Shown here piece after piece: positions 61,667 to 64,000 of a stretch of DNA of 64,000 nt. This stretch comes from Stutzerimonas kirkiae. Lineage in GTDB: Bacteria > Pseudomonadota > Gammaproteobacteria > Pseudomonadales > Pseudomonadaceae. Numbering within the stretch: position 1 is the first letter of the stretch; every line of letters begins with the position of its first letter. Where the stretch lies: positions 1 to 64,000 of the forward strand of contig NZ_QJUO01000022.1 of NCBI RefSeq assembly GCF_004327335.1. Direction: 5' to 3'. A model generated the notes under the pieces. The model was not told the origin of the DNA. It did no database searches and saw only the letters and a list, made by a program, of their open reading frames with translations. The position numbers were made by a program, and so were the translations under genes.

Positions 61667-62584
61667 TTACCCCTTATCCTCTGCGAACACCTGCTCCAAC
61701 TGCCCGGCGAACAGCACCCGCTCGGTCCAGGTGGTCAGCTCGGCCTCATCGGCGCATTGCAGGCGCTGTTCGAGCGCATCGGGAAGCGCGCCGAACCTGA
61801 GTTGCAGCAAACGACGCAAGGAGTCAGCGCGGCCTTCGATTTTCCCCTCGGCCTTGCCTGCCAGACGCCCCCTGGCTTCGGCTTCCGCCTTTTCCGTCAC
61901 CTCGTCATGCAGTGCGCGCTCACGCACGAAGGCCAGGCGCCGGGCTTCGTCATCGTCGGAGAGTGCTTGCAGGCGCGCGTGGGCCTTCTTGACTGCCGGG
62001 CTTTCGATGCTTTGCATGAGGACGTCCTCCTGCCAGTGCTTCAAATAGAGAATCCAGTCTGCCAGAGTGCTGCCACCTTGGGAATGCAGGCGGTCGGCCT
62101 TGGGCAGCTCGATCAGGTGCAGTTGCAGGCTGCGGTCCAGGCGTATCTGCGGCCGTTGCCGGTCGCGCAGTTCGAAGGCCCAGCAGGCCTGTTCCTCCTC
62201 GAACAGGTCGAAGTCCATCAGGTGGATGCCGATTACCGGTTGCACCTGCTGGTAGCCATCGCCCGCCTGCAATTGCCGGCCCAGGTTGCGCGCCAGGTAG
62301 TAGAGGCTGCGCGAGGGCCAGTCGGCGTGGTTGCGGGTCTGCATCTCGATATTGAACAGTTGCCCGGTCTGGTCGCGGGCGAGGATGTCCAGCACGATGA
62401 ACTTGTCGGTCAGCTCCTCCGGGGCGATCTGCGGGTTGAGTACCTGCAGCTCGACAATCGGTGGCTCGTTGCTACGCACGGCGTTGATCAGGTTGGCCAA
62501 CAGATCCGGTGCCTCGGCGAACAGGCGCTTGAAGATGACATCGAGCTTGGGGTCGAGCAGGGGCTGTCCGGGCACGGCGGGCAT
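61667..62584 (-). CDS. Rpn-family recombination-promoting nuclease / putative PD-(D/E)XK protein
   Basis: A 305-residue protein of the Rpn/PDDEXK_2 family. The N-terminal LLDPKLDVIFKRLFA near 9-23 and DKFIVLDILARD near 60 followed by FNIEMQTR near 76 give the D...ExQ nuclease pattern. The C-terminal third is charged and ends with a DUF4351-like GxxEGRADSLRRLLQLRFG. Rpn proteins cut DNA and stimulate RecA-independent recombination in E. coli; many copies are strain-variable. It is convergent with the sigma54 activator and 101 bases from the IS. Confidence 0.85.
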   Translation of the reverse strand: MPAVPGQPLLDPKLDVIFKRLFAEAPDLLANLINAVRSNEPPIVELQVLNPQIAPEELTDKFIVLDILARDQTGQLFNIEMQTRNHADWPSRSLYYLARNLGRQLQAGDGYQQVQPVIGIHLMDFDLFEEEQACWAFELRDRQRPQIRLDRSLQLHLIELPKADRLHSQGGSTLADWILYLKHWQEDVLMQSIESPAVKKAHARLQALSDDDEARRLAFVRERALHDEVTEKAEAEARGRLAGKAEGKIEGRADSLRRLLQLRFGALPDALEQRLQCADEAELTTWTERVLFAGQLEQVFAEDKG

Positions 62585-62677
62585 CCTTGTCGCTGATGGA
62601 TGCCCGCACTGTATCGACTCTGGCCAGGGAAGACCGTGAAGCCGTTCACAGATGGAGTACGCCCGCAGGGATGGGGC

Positions 62678-62685
62678 CTTGCAAA
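62678..62685. repeat. IS target-site duplication, left copy (CTTGCAAA)
   Basis: CTTGCAAA directly precedes the left IS end and is repeated directly after the right end at 63719-63726; 8 bases is the standard duplication of the IS1595 family. Confidence 0.9.
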
Positions 62686-63718
62686 GGCTATGCCCCAGTT
62701 ACGTGTTGCAAGACTAACCTGAGAGTAGGTGCCCCCTGAGGAGGTCTACTCATGGATACCCAAGCGTTCCAACACTGGCTGGTTCAGTTGAACCAGCTCA
62801 GCGCCAAGCAAAGGTCCGCTCTCCAGCATGCCCTGCACGAGCAACCTCGGCAGGACAGACTGAAGGCAGCTTGCCGGACTTGAACGCCTGCCCGCATTGC
62901 GCAGCGCCAGCCGCGCAATTAGCGCCGTGGGGCTGGAGTCGCGGCTTGCGCCGTTATCGTTGTCGAACCTGTCGATGCACCTGTAATGCCCTGACCGCCA
63001 CTGGGCTGGCGCACTTACGCAAAGCCGATCACTGGCCGGACTATGCCCAAGCTCTGATTGATGGCCTGACTGTCCGCAAGGCGGCCAGGCAGTGCGGTAT
63101 CAGCAAAAACACAGCGTTCCTCTGGCGGCATCGCTTTCTGGCACAGGCGGCCGAGCACCACGACAGGCGTGAAACCGGCATCGTCGAAGTCGATGAGACC
63201 TTCTTCCTGGAGTCATTCAAAGGCCAACGCGACATGCCGCGCCCGCCGCGCAAGCGTGGGGGTGTGAGCAAGACACGTGGTACAGGGCCGGATCAGATCC
63301 CCGTTCTGGTCGTTCGCGACCGCGAGGGGCGCACCGCTGACTTTCAGTTGGAGAAGCTCGACGGCCCGCACGTGAGTGCCGCACTCAACCCTTTGGTGGA
63401 TAAAGCGGCGGTGCTCTGCTCGGATGGTGCGGCGGTCTATACGGCGTTTGCGCGTCGCAGCGGAATTACCCACAAGGTGGTGCATGCCAGGCCTGGATCA
63501 CGCGTTCGGGAAGCGGCTTTCCATATCCAGAACGTCAACGCCTGTCACAGTCGCTTGAAGGGCTGGATGGTGCGTTTTCATGGGGTGGCCACCAAATATC
63601 TCGTCAACTACCTGGGCTGGCGTCGAATGCTGGAGCGCTACCGGCAGACAATCCAGCCCAGCTACTGCTTGCAGGAGGCGGTGGGTCGCCCCATGCAACA
63701 CGTAACTGGGGCATAGCC
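62686..63718 (+). mobile_element. IS1595-family insertion sequence (1,033 bp)
   Basis: Both ends share a 25-base inverted repeat beginning GGCTATGCCCCAGTTACGT (62686 onward; inverse ending at 63718). The 8-base direct repeats flank it exactly. One transposase gene of the IS1595 (ISXO2-like) type fills the interior. The intact duplication shows a simple insertion with no later rearrangement. It sits between the Rpn gene and the flavin monooxygenase. Confidence 0.92.
62752..63716 (+). pseudogene. IS1595-family transposase, frameshifted near codon 40
   Basis: The expected N-terminus ([20 protein letters not shown]) starts at ATG 62752 but hits TGA at 62881. The rest continues in the -1 frame from about 62871: zinc ribbon CPHC...CRTCRC, helix-turn-helix [19 protein letters not shown], and the DDE-type catalytic region [17 protein letters not shown] and [10 protein letters not shown]. 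Adding one T in GCAGCTTGCC (about 62866-62875) would fuse both parts in one frame. Single-base deletion is the simplest reading; programmed -1 shifting is possible but no clear slippery run is seen. Confidence 0.85.
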
Positions 63719-63726
63719 CTTGCAAA
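63719..63726. repeat. IS target-site duplication, right copy (CTTGCAAA)
   Basis: Exact direct repeat of 62678-62685, immediately outside the right inverted repeat. Confidence 0.9.
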
Positions 63727-63822
63727 GGGCTCAGTAGAGTCGCTATGTGCATACGGTAGCCCGCGATAGGAGGGAAATGCCGCTATTCGCTCTGGCAAAG
63801 ACGTTGAAAGGCCTGGCTCCGC

Positions 63823-63840
63823 CCGCCGCCGCCGCCGCCG
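63823..63840. repeat. CCG trinucleotide run
   Basis: Six exact CCG units, about 17 bases beyond the stop of the leftward monooxygenase gene; non-coding microsatellite. Confidence 0.6.
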
Positions 63841-63856
63841 TGACGCCCCGCCAGGC

Positions 63857-64000
63857 TTACCAGCCCGGCAGGCTCCTCAGGCGTGGCAGGAGTTCGCTGC
63901 CCAGGTGCAGGGCTTCTTCCAGGTGCGGGTAGCCGGACAGGGTGAAGCTGCCGATGCCCAGCGCCCGGTATTCTTCGAGACGCTCCACCACGTCGCTGTA
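63857..64000 (-). CDS. LLM-class flavin-dependent monooxygenase, C-terminal fragment (SsuD/MsuD-like)
   Basis: Only the last 47 residues are in the window; the 5' part runs past the right edge. The segment [19 protein letters not shown] is typical of the C-terminus of FMNH2-dependent alkanesulfonate or methanesulfonate monooxygenases (bacterial luciferase-like fold). These release sulfite from sulfonates under sulfate starvation. The specific enzyme cannot be fixed from this fragment. The IS ends 131 bases downstream of its stop, so the gene itself is not interrupted in the visible part. Confidence 0.65.
   Translation of the reverse strand, partial: YSDVVERLEEYRALGIGSFTLSGYPHLEEALHLGSELLPRLRSLPGW

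Noticed and set aside
63747..63932. Small rightward gene with a poly-Ala stretch after the IS
   Set aside because: The Ala run is the CCG microsatellite, the frame overlaps the end of the leftward monooxygenase and there is no supporting motif.

Overview
The window is about 64 kb of GC-rich DNA from a member of the Pseudomonadaceae, most likely Pseudomonas in the broad sense. The assignment rests on gene order. The runs pilQ-aroK-aroB-(AAA/SPOR)-gltB-gltD, queG-nnr-tsaE-amiB-mutL and spoVR-yeaH-prkA-glpE-apaH-apaG-rsmA-pdxA-surA-lptD with divergent amgK-murU-djlA all match pseudomonad chromosomes, but they are joined differently here. The first 13 bases match the end of the Nextera/Tn5 adapter, so base 1 is probably a contig end.

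Layout. 1-10.7 kb: type IV pilus secretin end, two shikimate-pathway enzymes, a SPOR/AAA cell-envelope protein and glutamate synthase. 10.8-15 kb: a short-chain-dehydrogenase-like protein coupled to a MORN-repeat/C13-peptidase lipoprotein, then endonuclease V and QueG. 15.2-20.5 kb: tightly packed nnr-tsaE-amiB-mutL. 20.5-29 kb: two tandem iron cell-surface signalling loci (fecI-fecR-receptor), each with a Fur-box-like site just upstream of its sigma gene; they lie where miaA-hfq usually follows mutL. 29.1-31.2 kb: TPP riboswitch and thiC. 31.3-39.6 kb: RsiV-like lipoprotein, orphan response regulator, coiled-coil membrane protein, diguanylate cyclase, PncB, a MITE-like element, a 7TMR-DISM histidine kinase and a NYN nuclease-fold protein. 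39.8-55.4 kb: stress-kinase operon, housekeeping maturation genes, outer-membrane biogenesis (surA, lptD) and peptidoglycan recycling (amgK-murU). 55.6-64 kb: DUF3530 protein, hybrid-input sensor kinase with a LuxR-type regulator, a sigma54 activator, an Rpn-family nuclease, an IS1595-family insertion with a frameshifted transposase, and the end of a flavin-dependent monooxygenase related to alkanesulfonate enzymes.

Functional links. The two FecI/FecR pairs probably each control the adjacent receptor (one siderophore type, one heme/HasR type). PrkA, YeaH and SpoVR form one transcription unit typical of starvation responses. ApaH-ApaG-RsmA-PdxA-SurA-LptD form a second long leftward unit. The sigma54 activator and the terminal monooxygenase may be parts of a sulfonate/sulfone sulfur-scavenging locus that has been split by an Rpn gene and an insertion sequence.

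The most distinctive unexplained structure is a family of about ten intergenic heptad-repeat hairpins (TGCAGCT/AGCTGCA and CAGCCTC/GAGGCTG types). They sit at gene ends and immediately in front of ribosome binding sites across the window. No tRNA, rRNA or CRISPR array was seen. All calls were made by reading the sequence; no database search was run.
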